From assembly GCA_004356385.1 (NCBI GenBank), contig SMXL01000100.1, positions 1-8,958 on the forward strand: a stretch of 8,958 nucleotides of DNA, in the 5' to 3' direction. The translations under genes were made by a program, and so were the position numbers. Source of the stretch: Bacteroidota bacterium (GTDB lineage Bacteria; Bacteroidota; Rhodothermia; Rhodothermales; UBA10348). Positions 1 to 6,668 of this stretch are shown here, piece after piece. Numbering within the stretch: the first letter of the stretch is position 1; each line of letters opens with the position of its first letter. Under the pieces are notes generated by a model. The model was not told the DNA's origin. It did not search any database and was given only the letters and a program-made list of their open reading frames with translations.

Positions 1-1248
1 ATCAGCGTTCCAGAGACCTATGAACTTGGCGCCACTGGCGTGCTTGAGAGCGAAGAAATCAAAGATGGAATCCGAACGGTTCGCTATGTCGCCGACGACG
101 TTCACGACTTTGCCTGGACTGCCAGCCCCGATTTTCTGGTGTATACAGACGAATGGGAGCACGTGGCCCTTCGATTACTCCTGCAACCTGCTCACGAGGC
201 CCAGGCTCAGCGCCATTTTGACGCTGCGAAAGTGGCCCTCAAGTACTATGCAGACTGGGTCGGCGAGTATCCGTATACGACATTGACACTGGTGGACGGA
301 ATCGGTGGTGCCAACGGTATGGAATATCCCACGTTGATTACATGTGGAACGATTTACAAACTTCCGGGGTGGTTGCGTGCCCTCGAAATCGTGACCATTC
401 ACGAACTCGGCCATCAATATTTTTATGGCCTCCTGGCAAGCAATGAGTTTGAAGAGGCGTGGTTGGATGAAGGCGTGAATTCCTATGTAGAAACCCGGCT
501 CATCGATGCTGAATACGGACCTGGGTCCGTGATTGATTTCGTTGGTCTTCAGCTCACGGATACGGGTGCCCAGAGGATTGCCTATACGAAAAGCAGTCCC
601 TCACGCGGAGCCCTGTTCACGAAATCGTGGGAGTACCGGTTAGGTGACTACAGTAAGGCCTCGTATATGAAACCGGCGACGGTATTGCACACGCTCGAAG
701 GATACCTGGGGTGGGATACCATGCGCGAGTTTCTACGGACCTACTACGACACGTGGCGTTTTCGACATCCCGCAACCCCCGATTTCCAGAATGTTGCCGA
801 GTCTGTCTCGGGTGAAGACCTCGACTGGTTCTTTGATCAGTTCGTGTACGGCACCGCCACATTCGACTACAAAATTCACTCGCTGTCCAGTCGACGCATC
901 GATGCTGAGGTAGACGGCGATTCCGTTTCGTACGAGAGTCGAGTAGTCATTGAGCGGTCGGGTGACGGTGTCTTTCCACAAAGCCTTCGGGTCACATTTC
1001 GCGATGGATCCGAAGAATTCAGGGAATGGACGGGGGAAGAATCCTGGACAGAAATGGTGTTTCAGAGCAAGGAGCGGATTGTGGAGGCCTTTATCGATCC
1101 GGAGAATCAGGTGCTGCTCGATACGAATCGACTCAACAATCGAAAAGTAACTCTATCGCAGACGGACCATTCGCTCGCGCGTACCGCCCAGCTGCGACTG
1201 ACTTCTTTGATCCAGCAACTGCTGATCGTTTTTACAGGCATTTTTTAA
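1..1248 (+). CDS. M1-family zinc aminopeptidase (gluzincin), C-terminal part; 5' end outside window
   Basis: The frame is open from base 1, so the true start lies upstream; 415 residues are visible. The M1 signature is complete. The zinc site HELGH is at visible residues 134-138 and the third zinc ligand Glu157 lies in WLDEG, giving the family spacing HEXXH-X18-E. The substrate-recognition loop, usually GAMEN or GXMEN, reads GMEYP at 106-110. Tyr222, in SYMKP, fits the transition-state tyrosine. M1 enzymes remove N-terminal amino acids from peptides; the exact substrate cannot be read here. After the catalytic part comes a beta-rich region (about 285-375), then a hydrophobic tail (LIQQLLIVFTGIF) that ends the protein and might touch the membrane. 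The next gene starts 18 bases downstream in the same frame, so the two are probably co-transcribed. No signal sequence can be judged because the N terminus is missing. The family call is certain; the cellular location is not. Confidence 0.95.
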   Translation: MSVPETYELGATGVLESEEIKDGIRTVRYVADDVHDFAWTASPDFLVYTDEWEHVALRLLLQPAHEAQAQRHFDAAKVALKYYADWVGEYPYTTLTLVDGIGGANGMEYPTLITCGTIYKLPGWLRALEIVTIHELGHQYFYGLLASNEFEEAWLDEGVNSYVETRLIDAEYGPGSVIDFVGLQLTDTGAQRIAYTKSSPSRGALFTKSWEYRLGDYSKASYMKPATVLHTLEGYLGWDTMREFLRTYYDTWRFRHPATPDFQNVAESVSGEDLDWFFDQFVYGTATFDYKIHSLSSRRIDAEVDGDSVSYESRVVIERSGDGVFPQSLRVTFRDGSEEFREWTGEESWTEMVFQSKERIVEAFIDPENQVLLDTNRLNNRKVTLSQTDHSLARTAQLRLTSLIQQLLIVFTGIF

Positions 1249-1266
1249 TCGTTCGATCGATCTGGT

Positions 1267-2148
1267 ATGGCAACCGGTTATTTTCGACAGGGAATTTCGA
1301 ATATGGCGCGAAGGCCGGGCCTGGCCGGTCTTCTTTATGGAGTCAATCTGGTTATCGGTCTGCTGGTGACTATTCCGGTCTATCTCGCTCTTGATGCGGC
1401 AACTGCGACGACCGGTTTTTCTTCTGATCTGGCCACTCAGTTCGATATTACCCTGTGGGCTGACGTCATGGAGGACGCCTTTCCGGCTCTGAGGGGTCTG
1501 CTAAATCAGCTGTTCTGGATTATCCCGCTCATCCTCCTCTGGAAGACCGTTGCCTCGGTCGGGATCATCAGTACGCTTCATACACGGGGTGTTCGATCCT
1601 TCTGGCAGGGCATCGGAGAGCACGCGGGTCGGGCGATTGTGCTCGCTTTAGCCTTTCTGGTTCCGGTCATAGCCTTATTTGTTGGTTTAGGAATATCGGT
1701 ATTCATTCTGACTGCAATCTGGTCCGGCGAGGTCGGCGGATTCTGGGTCATTCTGGTGTTTCTTCCATTATCTCTCGTCGGGGGACTGGCTCTGTTAGAC
1801 CTGATGCACGACTATGCACGAATGGAATTGGTTATCGGAGAGAAGAAGGTGGTTGAATCCATCTTGAAGGGATTGTCGTGGCCGTTTCGTCATTTTGATT
1901 CGATCGGACTCTATCTGGCCTGGTTCGTCGTTGCTCTGTTGTTGCTTGCGATCCCAACCTTGATCGATATTCAACCGGGGGGTCTTTGGGGTGTATTTGT
2001 CGTCCAACAATTTTTCCTTTTTACCCGAGCCGGAGTTACGATCGGGTGGTTCGGAAGTGAAATCGACCTGTACGACTCGGCTCAGACAGCCGATTTACCG
2101 GCAATCGCCCGGGTGGAAGCCGAGCCTCACTTGACCGAAGTAAGCTAG
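1267..2148 (+). CDS. Polytopic membrane protein of unknown function, six predicted helices
   Basis: This is a 293-residue hydrophobic protein. By eye, membrane segments fall near residues 18-42, 80-102, 121-151, 156-180, 212-234 and 238-262. The N terminus is short and basic (MATGYFRQGISNMARRPG). A long loop lies between the first two helices, and an amphipathic charged stretch (181-210) between the fourth and fifth. The C-terminal tail is acidic and soluble. I see no transporter signature, catalytic motif or conserved polar residues inside the helices, so I assign no function. The start is the first ATG after the stop of the M1 peptidase gene, 18 bases downstream and in the same frame. No Shine-Dalgarno sequence is visible, so translational coupling to the peptidase gene is plausible. 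The context suggests a partner of a membrane-associated peptidase, but that is inference. Confidence 0.85.
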   Translation: MATGYFRQGISNMARRPGLAGLLYGVNLVIGLLVTIPVYLALDAATATTGFSSDLATQFDITLWADVMEDAFPALRGLLNQLFWIIPLILLWKTVASVGIISTLHTRGVRSFWQGIGEHAGRAIVLALAFLVPVIALFVGLGISVFILTAIWSGEVGGFWVILVFLPLSLVGGLALLDLMHDYARMELVIGEKKVVESILKGLSWPFRHFDSIGLYLAWFVVALLLLAIPTLIDIQPGGLWGVFVVQQFFLFTRAGVTIGWFGSEIDLYDSAQTADLPAIARVEAEPHLTEVS

Positions 2149-2280
2149 GGCCCATGGCGCAAACGAAAAGCCGAGCACGCAGTGGCGCACTCGACTTTGT
2201 GTCGAAAATCATGGTCTGGGGAACCCACCAGAACCCCATGCCAATCTAGCTGGAGGAGGTAGCTTCGATTTTTTCGACGA

Positions 2281-2541
2281 TTAGTTTCTTGGTTCGCGAA
2301 TCTCAGAAAGCAATTCTTCCAGTTCAGCGGGCCCGGGCACGTGCAGGGAATCACTGGATGGATCTTCGATCCTTTCATTCATGAAGCGGGCAAATGCCAT
2401 TCTCTCCTTTCTGGTGAGACCTTCCTGATCTACAGTTTTCATAATCTTATCCCAGGACCGATCAGTGATCTGGCCATCCATGTAGTGGAGAAGAAGATTG
2501 GTAAAGGAAGATCCGATGTGCTGTGAGTTTACTGTCTGCAT
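2281..2541 (-). CDS. Small hypothetical protein, 86 residues
   Basis: I do not recognise this family. The product is soluble, charged and mostly helical in character, with no membrane segment, no cysteine and no signal peptide. The middle (residues about 28-60, with KIMKTVDQEGLTRKERMAF) looks like two amphipathic helices. The C-terminal third is acidic (PAELEELLSEI). Codon use resembles the neighbouring real genes, and the opposite-strand frame is much less protein-like, which supports a real gene on this strand. The ATG start has no clear ribosome-binding site, and I could not pick a convincing promoter upstream. It converges on the membrane-protein gene, with 132 bases between the stops, and sits 387 bases beyond the end of the aminotransferase gene, so it is probably a separate transcription unit. 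It could be a small regulator or adaptor; nothing in the sequence decides. Confidence 0.6.
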   Translation of the reverse strand: MQTVNSQHIGSSFTNLLLHYMDGQITDRSWDKIMKTVDQEGLTRKERMAFARFMNERIEDPSSDSLHVPGPAELEELLSEIREPRN

Positions 2542-2791
2542 GGCTGAGCCTGTAAGAGTTGGTTGTGATTTGGCCTGTTGTATTCATGCCTTCTGAGGGA
2601 TGGGATTACAAAATCCAGGCCTGTTTTCAGTAGACACACTGAATCACCATTCCATAACCCCGGACAAATAGTCCCAAATATCCCGGGAATCGCCATTTCG
2701 GAGCAGAACCGGCTATTTATTACGACACTTGCCCGCCACCCAAGTGCATATAAATAATCTGCTTAGGATACTATTTCGAGTTTGCTTTCCG

Positions 2792-2814
2792 ATTCGGTTT
2801 CATGAAACCAGAAT
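2792..2814. repeat. Inverted repeat with a perfect 14-bp palindromic core
   Basis: The core GGTTTCATGAAACC at 2796-2809 is its own reverse complement. The arms extend outward by four more pairs (ATTC at 2792-2795 with GAAT at 2811-2814) if the single A at 2810 is bulged. As DNA this looks like a dimeric regulator's operator. As RNA the core would have to form a hairpin with a very small loop. No regulator is identified. Confidence 0.5.
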
Positions 2815-2826
2815 TATCTAAAAGGA

Positions 2827-2868
2827 GGGGAAAAGGGGCAAACATTTCCCCCGATCGGGGAAAATGTT
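2827..2868 (-). terminator. Candidate terminator/attenuator hairpin downstream of the rpoN operon
   Basis: The palindrome at 2841-2868 has 12-base arms (AACATTTCCCCC against GGGGAAAATGTT, one mismatched pair) around GATC. Read on the minus strand it begins about 60 bases after the aminotransferase stop codon and is followed by the pyrimidine-rich run TTTGCCCCTTTTCCCC. That run is a diluted T-tract, so intrinsic termination is plausible but not textbook. TTTCCCC at 2845-2851 can also pair with GGGGAAA at 2827-2833, which is mutually exclusive with the main hairpin. The site could equally be a protein operator. Confidence 0.4.
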
Positions 2869-2928
2869 CGGCTTCAGCAGTGATTACTGCCTCGAATCGG
2901 TCTATAATCAGGACAAGTCAAGCCTTTT

Positions 2929-4426
2929 TCATGCCGAAGAGGACTCAACAGGATCCGAACTGATCTCAAACCACCCTTTGATGGACTCGTTCAAAGGATC
3001 TGAGACTGTTCTGTGCACGAATTCATTGATTTGAGCATCATAATCGTAGTCTTTCGACCACTCTTCCACCCGCGAAACAGTCTCTTCCACTGCATCAAGA
3101 ACATATTCCAGTTCAGAATTAGTCGTCGTTGGGTGAATAGAAAACCGAACCCACCCCGGTTTCATCGACAGATCACCGTGATCGATTTGATCGGTGATTG
3201 ATCGAGAATGTGCCTGATCAACATGCAGTAAATAGTGACCGTACGTGCCGGCACAAGAGCATCCTCCTCTCATTTGAATTCCGAATCGATCGTTCAGCAA
3301 CTTGACAAGTAGATTATAATGCACGTTGTCTACGTAGAAGGATATGACCCCAAGGCGGTCTTCCAGATGATCCGCAAGAATATGTAAACCGGGAACTGCC
3401 CGCAGTCGCGGAAAAGCCATCGCGAGTAATTCAGACTCCCGAGCCAACATGTCCTCGATACCCATCTCCTCCTTCAATCGAATGGCCATTGCAGCCCGAA
3501 TGGTTTGAAGAAACGGGGGCGTACCCCCGTCTTCACGATCCTCGGGGTCGGACAGAAACCTATGTCCCCCCCACGGATTTGTCCACTCTACCGTCCCCCC
3601 TCCCGGATGGTCGGGAACGACATTGTGATTCAGCGCCCGGTCAAACACCATCACTCCGACCGACCCGGGTCCACCCAGGAATTTGTGCGGTGAAAAGAAA
3701 ATGGCGTCGAGTTTCTCCGCAGGATCTTCTGGATGCATATTCATGGATTCATAGGGAGCGGAAGCGGCAAAATCCACGAAACAAAGGCCTCCGTTCTCGT
3801 GCATAATGCGAGCCATTTCGTGGTATGGAGTCCGAACCCCGGTCACATTTGAGGACGCTGTAAATGAACCTATCAGCGGACGGTCTTTGTACTTTTTGAC
3901 GACTTTTGTGAGATGATCGGCCCGGCACAATCCCGCATCATCCGGAGGAATCCAGACCACGTCCGCGATGGTCTCCTCCCACGATGTCTGGTTCGAGTGA
4001 TGCTCCATGTGGGTAATAAACACGACTGGGCGGCTCTCATCCGGGATATCCACATATTTCAGAAGCTGTTCGGGAACGCGAAGTCCGAGAATCCTCTGCA
4101 GCTTGTTAACAACGCCCGTCATTCCCGCTGTCGGCCGCAATAATCATGTCATCGGGTCCCGCTCCGACATGCTGCTTGATCACATTTCGGGCCTCGTGAT
4201 AAGCCCGGGTCATGGACGATCCAGTCACGCTGGATTCTGAATGCGTGTTTCCAACAAACGGGCCCAGGACATTTAAAATCTGTTCTTCGATGGGTCGATA
4301 CATTCGTCCGCTCGCGATCCAATCGGTATAAACGAGGCGCTTCGTGCCATACGGAGTTTCAAAAGAGTGGTCGTATCCTACCGTATTTCTTCGAAACCGA
4401 TCGAAATGAGATTCAAGGCTTGACAT
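2929..4426 (-). pseudogene. Class V PLP-dependent aminotransferase / cysteine-desulfurase-like enzyme, split by a one-base frameshift
   Basis: Two overlapping reading frames, 4426-4106 and 4140-2929, together encode one enzyme. Dropping one A at about 4123 gives a continuous 498-residue protein of aminotransferase class V (fold type I), the group that includes cysteine desulfurases and kynureninase. Numbered on that repaired protein: the N-terminal motif YTDWIASGRMYRPIEE; the PLP-phosphate loop near 99-103 (DSGMTG), exactly where the frame breaks; EHHSNQ near 141-146; the PLP-binding Asp218 in VDFAAS; the Schiff-base Lys248 in SPHKFLGGPGS; and a Cys pair at 389 and 391 in RGGCSCAGTYGHY, placed like the active-site loop of desulfurases. 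Whether the cysteines carry sulfur is unproven. It is third in the operon, 34 bases after rpoN, and begins with its own good ribosome-binding site. All later motifs are intact, so the break is recent or a sequencing error. If real, the enzyme is dead unless the frame is recovered. Confidence 0.85.
4120..4126 (-). other. Frameshift site in the aminotransferase gene
   Basis: On the coding strand the sequence reads AGC GGG AAT GAC GGG. Removing one of the two A bases gives AGC GGG ATG ACG GGC, which continues the protein as S-G-M-T-G-V-V-N-K, as expected for this family. The unshifted frame stops 13 bases beyond the GGG codon (TAA at 4106-4108). I see no slippery heptamer or following hairpin, which argues against programmed frameshifting. 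Confidence 0.8.
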
Positions 4427-4429
4427 AAG

Positions 4430-4438
4430 TCCTTCTCC
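4430..4438 (-). promoter_or_regulatory. Shine-Dalgarno sequence of the aminotransferase gene
   Basis: On the coding strand GGAGAAGGA ends 3 bases before the ATG at 4426, with GGAG itself 8 bases away. This is the clearest ribosome-binding site in the window and fixes the start of the gene. It lies in the 34-base gap after the rpoN stop. Confidence 0.7.
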
Positions 4439-4460
4439 GCGTCAATAGGCTCGGTGCAAA

Positions 4461-5939
4461 TCAGGAGAGCACAATCTCCTTCCTGAGTCTTGCAACAGGA
4501 ATTCCCAGCTGCTCCCTGTATTTCGTCACCGTGCGTCTGGCAATCTTGAACCCTTTCTCCGTCAGGAGGGTCGCGATCCGTTGATCGGAAAGCGGCTTTT
4601 TCTTGTCTTCTTCGCTAATGATGCCGCTGATGATGGCTTTTACCTCCTTATTGGAGATGTCTTCACCGCTCTCGGTCGATAAACCCTCAGAAAAGAAGTA
4701 CTTCAGCTCGTAAACACCAAAATCGGTTTGAACATATTTTCCGTTGACGACGCGGCTGATGGTCGAGATATCCATCTCAATTAATTCTGCGACATCCTTC
4801 AGAATCATGGGCTTCAGATGACCCTCACCGAGCTTGAAGAATTTCTCCTGCTGTTGGACAATGGCATCCAATACCCTGACCATGGTCTGTCGTCGCTGAT
4901 TGATTGAATTGATGAACCAGCGAGCCGCTTCAAACTTGGTTTTGAGGAATTGCTTCGTTTCTGTGTCGTAAGAATCTTTCTTGGTCTTCTTCTCGGCGAG
5001 CAGTTGTTCAAGCATTTGCCGGTATGATTTGGAAACGCGGAGCTGTGGAGCGTTGGCGCTGTTCAGCGAGATGATAAATCCCTCGTTCTCTTCGAACTCG
5101 ACAGTGAAATCTGGCGTTATGTAGTTTTGAGCGGTGGAGAAAAATCCTTCCCCAGGTTTTGGATCTAGACGCTGGACCAGGTCATACGCTTCTTTGAGTT
5201 TTTCTCCATCGATTCGAAGTCGACGCATGATGGCGTCGTAGTGCTTCATCGTGAACTCTTTGTAGGCTCGCTCAAGCATCTCAACGGCCACATCACGGCC
5301 TGGTGTTTCTTCGGGCATTGCTCCGAGCTGAACCAGGAGGCATTCGCGAAGATCTCGCGACGCGATCCCGATCGGATCAAGTCGTTGAATACGGTCGAGC
5401 ATCTGCTCAACATCCGATTCTTCGAGCAGGATTCCGTGATTGAAAGCGATATCGTCGATGATCGACTCGAGCGGCCTTCGCAAATAGCCATCCTCGTCTA
5501 CGGAGCCGAGGATCTGATCCGAAATCAGCTGTTCACTTTCGTTGAGCTCCAGGAAGGCCAGCTGGGTATTCAATTTTTCAAGAATCGATTCCCGTGCTGG
5601 CATCGGAATCTCACGGTAATCTTCCTCATTGCTTCGATCGACCTTGGCTTTGTAACCATACAGATCGTCGCTGTTGTCGAGAAGCTCCTCCCATTGGTAC
5701 TCCTCTTCCGTTGACTCGGTGTCTTCTTTTTCCTGCTCCTTGGTAACCTCAGCTTCGTCGTTTTGGGTCGCTTCAGCCTCCAGTTCCTCTTCTCCCTCTT
5801 CGAGCAGGGGGTTGATTTCCAACTCGGCTTTGATTCGTTGCTCCAGTGCAAGCGTCGGCAACTGCAGCAACTTGATATACTGAATCTGCTGCGGTGACAG
5901 CTTTTGCTGCAGCGACTGTCTTTGTTGAAGGTTCAGCAT
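4461..5939 (-). CDS. rpoN: RNA polymerase sigma-54 factor RpoN
   Basis: This 492-residue protein has the complete sigma-54 order and usual length. Region I (1-48) is glutamine- and leucine-rich, with eight Gln in the first 20 residues; in the family it contacts the AAA+ activator and gates open-complex formation. Region II (about 49-108) is strongly acidic and longer than in many homologues. The core-binding domain spans roughly 115-310. A helix-turn-helix lies near 380-403 (STISRVVNGKYVQT), followed by GVYELKYFF. The RpoN box ARRTVTKYRE at 467-476, the signature that reads the -24 element, differs from the common ARRTVAKYRE by one Ala-to-Thr change. Sigma-54 lets core polymerase transcribe -24/-12 promoters only with ATP-hydrolysing enhancer-binding proteins; none is encoded here. 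The ATG lies 12 bases after the stop of the DUF3109-type gene, with no clear Shine-Dalgarno, so it is read from the same transcript. Confidence 0.97.
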   Translation of the reverse strand: MLNLQQRQSLQQKLSPQQIQYIKLLQLPTLALEQRIKAELEINPLLEEGEEELEAEATQNDEAEVTKEQEKEDTESTEEEYQWEELLDNSDDLYGYKAKVDRSNEEDYREIPMPARESILEKLNTQLAFLELNESEQLISDQILGSVDEDGYLRRPLESIIDDIAFNHGILLEESDVEQMLDRIQRLDPIGIASRDLRECLLVQLGAMPEETPGRDVAVEMLERAYKEFTMKHYDAIMRRLRIDGEKLKEAYDLVQRLDPKPGEGFFSTAQNYITPDFTVEFEENEGFIISLNSANAPQLRVSKSYRQMLEQLLAEKKTKKDSYDTETKQFLKTKFEAARWFINSINQRRQTMVRVLDAIVQQQEKFFKLGEGHLKPMILKDVAELIEMDISTISRVVNGKYVQTDFGVYELKYFFSEGLSTESGEDISNKEVKAIISGIISEEDKKKPLSDQRIATLLTEKGFKIARRTVTKYREQLGIPVARLRKEIVLS

Positions 5940-5951
5940 CGAATTGACTTA

Positions 5952-6536
5952 TTAGAGGGTCTCTGAGAAAACAGATCGGCGGTGTTCGATGATTTCTTTA
6001 AGGCTTTTCACCCAATTTGGACCATATTTTCTCGTCAATGGTCCATCCAAAAAGTCCGTAAGTTGAAGATTCTCATGTACGCCGCAACGGACGCCTGATT
6101 TACACATGTCCATCCGCTCATAGTTAAGCCCTTCGAAATCGCCCAGTTGTTCGATTCGAATCGGATATAAGTGACACGAGATAGGCTTGCGAAAGTCGGT
6201 TTCCCCTTCCTCAAAGGCGCTTTCGATCGCACATTTTGCGATTGGACCCTCGTAGTACACAAATACGCATTCCGACGCGCCCACACAAGATACAGCGAAC
6301 TGTCCCGGTGAAGATTCCGTCCAAACACCGTCGTGACGAATGACCTCGCGAGCTTCCGGTCGAAGTCGATGTTCAACGATTGAAACGACGGCCTCAATTT
6401 CTGCGATTTCGTCTTCTTCAAGAGGCGCACCCGAATCGCCTTTTACGCAACATGCACCGTGGCACGCGCCCAAATCGCAGGTAAAGGGCGCGTCAACAAG
6501 ATCATCAGAAATCAGTATGTTGTCGATTACAAACAC
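5952..6536 (-). CDS. DUF3109-type cysteine-rich protein (YkgJ-like metal or Fe-S cluster binder)
   Basis: The 194-residue product matches, from memory, the DUF3109 family common in Bacteroidota and relatives. That family belongs to the YkgJ-type cysteine-cluster group, thought to bind zinc or an iron-sulfur cluster; its function is not established. Ten cysteines are seen: 20, 25, 29 and 30 in the N-terminal signature CDLGACHGACC; 84, 90 and 102 in the middle; 121 in ISCHLYPIR; and 145 and 151 near the end. No membrane segment is present, so it is probably cytosolic. The start is GTG. It is preferred because the encoded N terminus, (M)FVIDNILISD, fits the way the family begins, and no ATG lies upstream in frame nearby. 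It is the first gene of a leftward operon with rpoN (12 bases) and the aminotransferase-like gene. Its promoter would give an almost leaderless mRNA. Confidence 0.88.
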   Translation of the reverse strand: MFVIDNILISDDLVDAPFTCDLGACHGACCVKGDSGAPLEEDEIAEIEAVVSIVEHRLRPEAREVIRHDGVWTESSPGQFAVSCVGASECVFVYYEGPIAKCAIESAFEEGETDFRKPISCHLYPIRIEQLGDFEGLNYERMDMCKSGVRCGVHENLQLTDFLDGPLTRKYGPNWVKSLKEIIEHRRSVFSETL

Positions 6537-6537
6537 G

Positions 6538-6573
6538 ATGTCACAGTCTAGAACACGGACGAATTGATGTCAA
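6538..6573 (-). promoter_or_regulatory. Sigma-70-type promoter of the DUF3109-rpoN-aminotransferase operon
   Basis: On the minus strand a perfect -35 TTGACA (6573-6568) is followed by a 17-base spacer and TAGACT (6550-6545), which matches TATAAT at 4 of 6 positions. Normal spacing puts the transcription start near 6538, only about 2 bases before the GTG start codon at 6536. The mRNA would be essentially leaderless, which fits the absence of a Shine-Dalgarno sequence there. Housekeeping factors in Bacteroidota often prefer a different consensus, so experimental support matters. Confidence 0.5.
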
Positions 6574-6597
6574 CATTCAGCGCAAAGGATAGTGTAA

Positions 6598-6629
6598 GAA
6601 CATCGTAATTATTTGCGAACGTTTCGAAC
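6598..6629 (+). promoter_or_regulatory. Repeated GAAC boxes upstream of ruvB
   Basis: GAAC occurs at 6598-6601, 6617-6620 and 6626-6629, the last two as the close direct repeat CGAAC-GTTT-CGAAC, about 40 bases before the ruvB ATG. GAAC/GTTC half-sites make up LexA operators in several phyla, and ruvB is often an SOS gene. The spacing here (GAAC-N5-GAAC) matches neither the Bacillus inverted site nor the alphaproteobacterial GTTC-N7-GTTC site. I could not pick a convincing -35/-10 pair for ruvB. Confidence 0.25.
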
Positions 6630-6668
6630 ATTAAAACCTTTCATCGACCTTCTGCCCGTAAAGACTTT

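Larger units (their letters stand above)
2542..2928. other. 387-base gene-free region rich in inverted repeats
   Basis: No convincing coding frame is present on either strand. The stretch lies between the start of the 86-residue ORF and the end of the aminotransferase gene, both on the minus strand. It holds four inverted repeats of rising quality: TTCAGT/ACTGAA at 2626-2643 with a 6-base loop; CACTTG/CAAGTG at 2726-2746 with a 9-base loop; a perfect 14-bp palindrome at 2796-2809; and a 28-base near-perfect palindrome at 2841-2868. A homopurine run (2820-2838) separates the last two. This is the expected place for the terminator of the rpoN operon and for the promoter of the 86-residue gene. 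Confidence 0.6.

Noticed and set aside
2154..2249. 31-codon ATG frame directly after the membrane-protein stop, starting MAQTKSRARSG
   Set aside because: It has no recognisable product, no ribosome-binding site and is followed by non-coding sequence; it could be a chance frame.
2251..2258. Perfect Shine-Dalgarno-like GGAGGAGG on the plus strand
   Set aside because: No ATG or GTG frame at a usable distance gives a plausible protein; the region beyond is antisense to the 86-residue gene.
2729..2754. TTGCCC and TATAAA resembling a plus-strand promoter
   Set aside because: The spacer is only 14 bases, and the transcript would run antisense into the aminotransferase gene with no gene to serve.
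6455..6485. TGGCAC element resembling a sigma-54 -24 box
   Set aside because: It lies inside the DUF3109-type coding region and lacks a GC element at the required distance.
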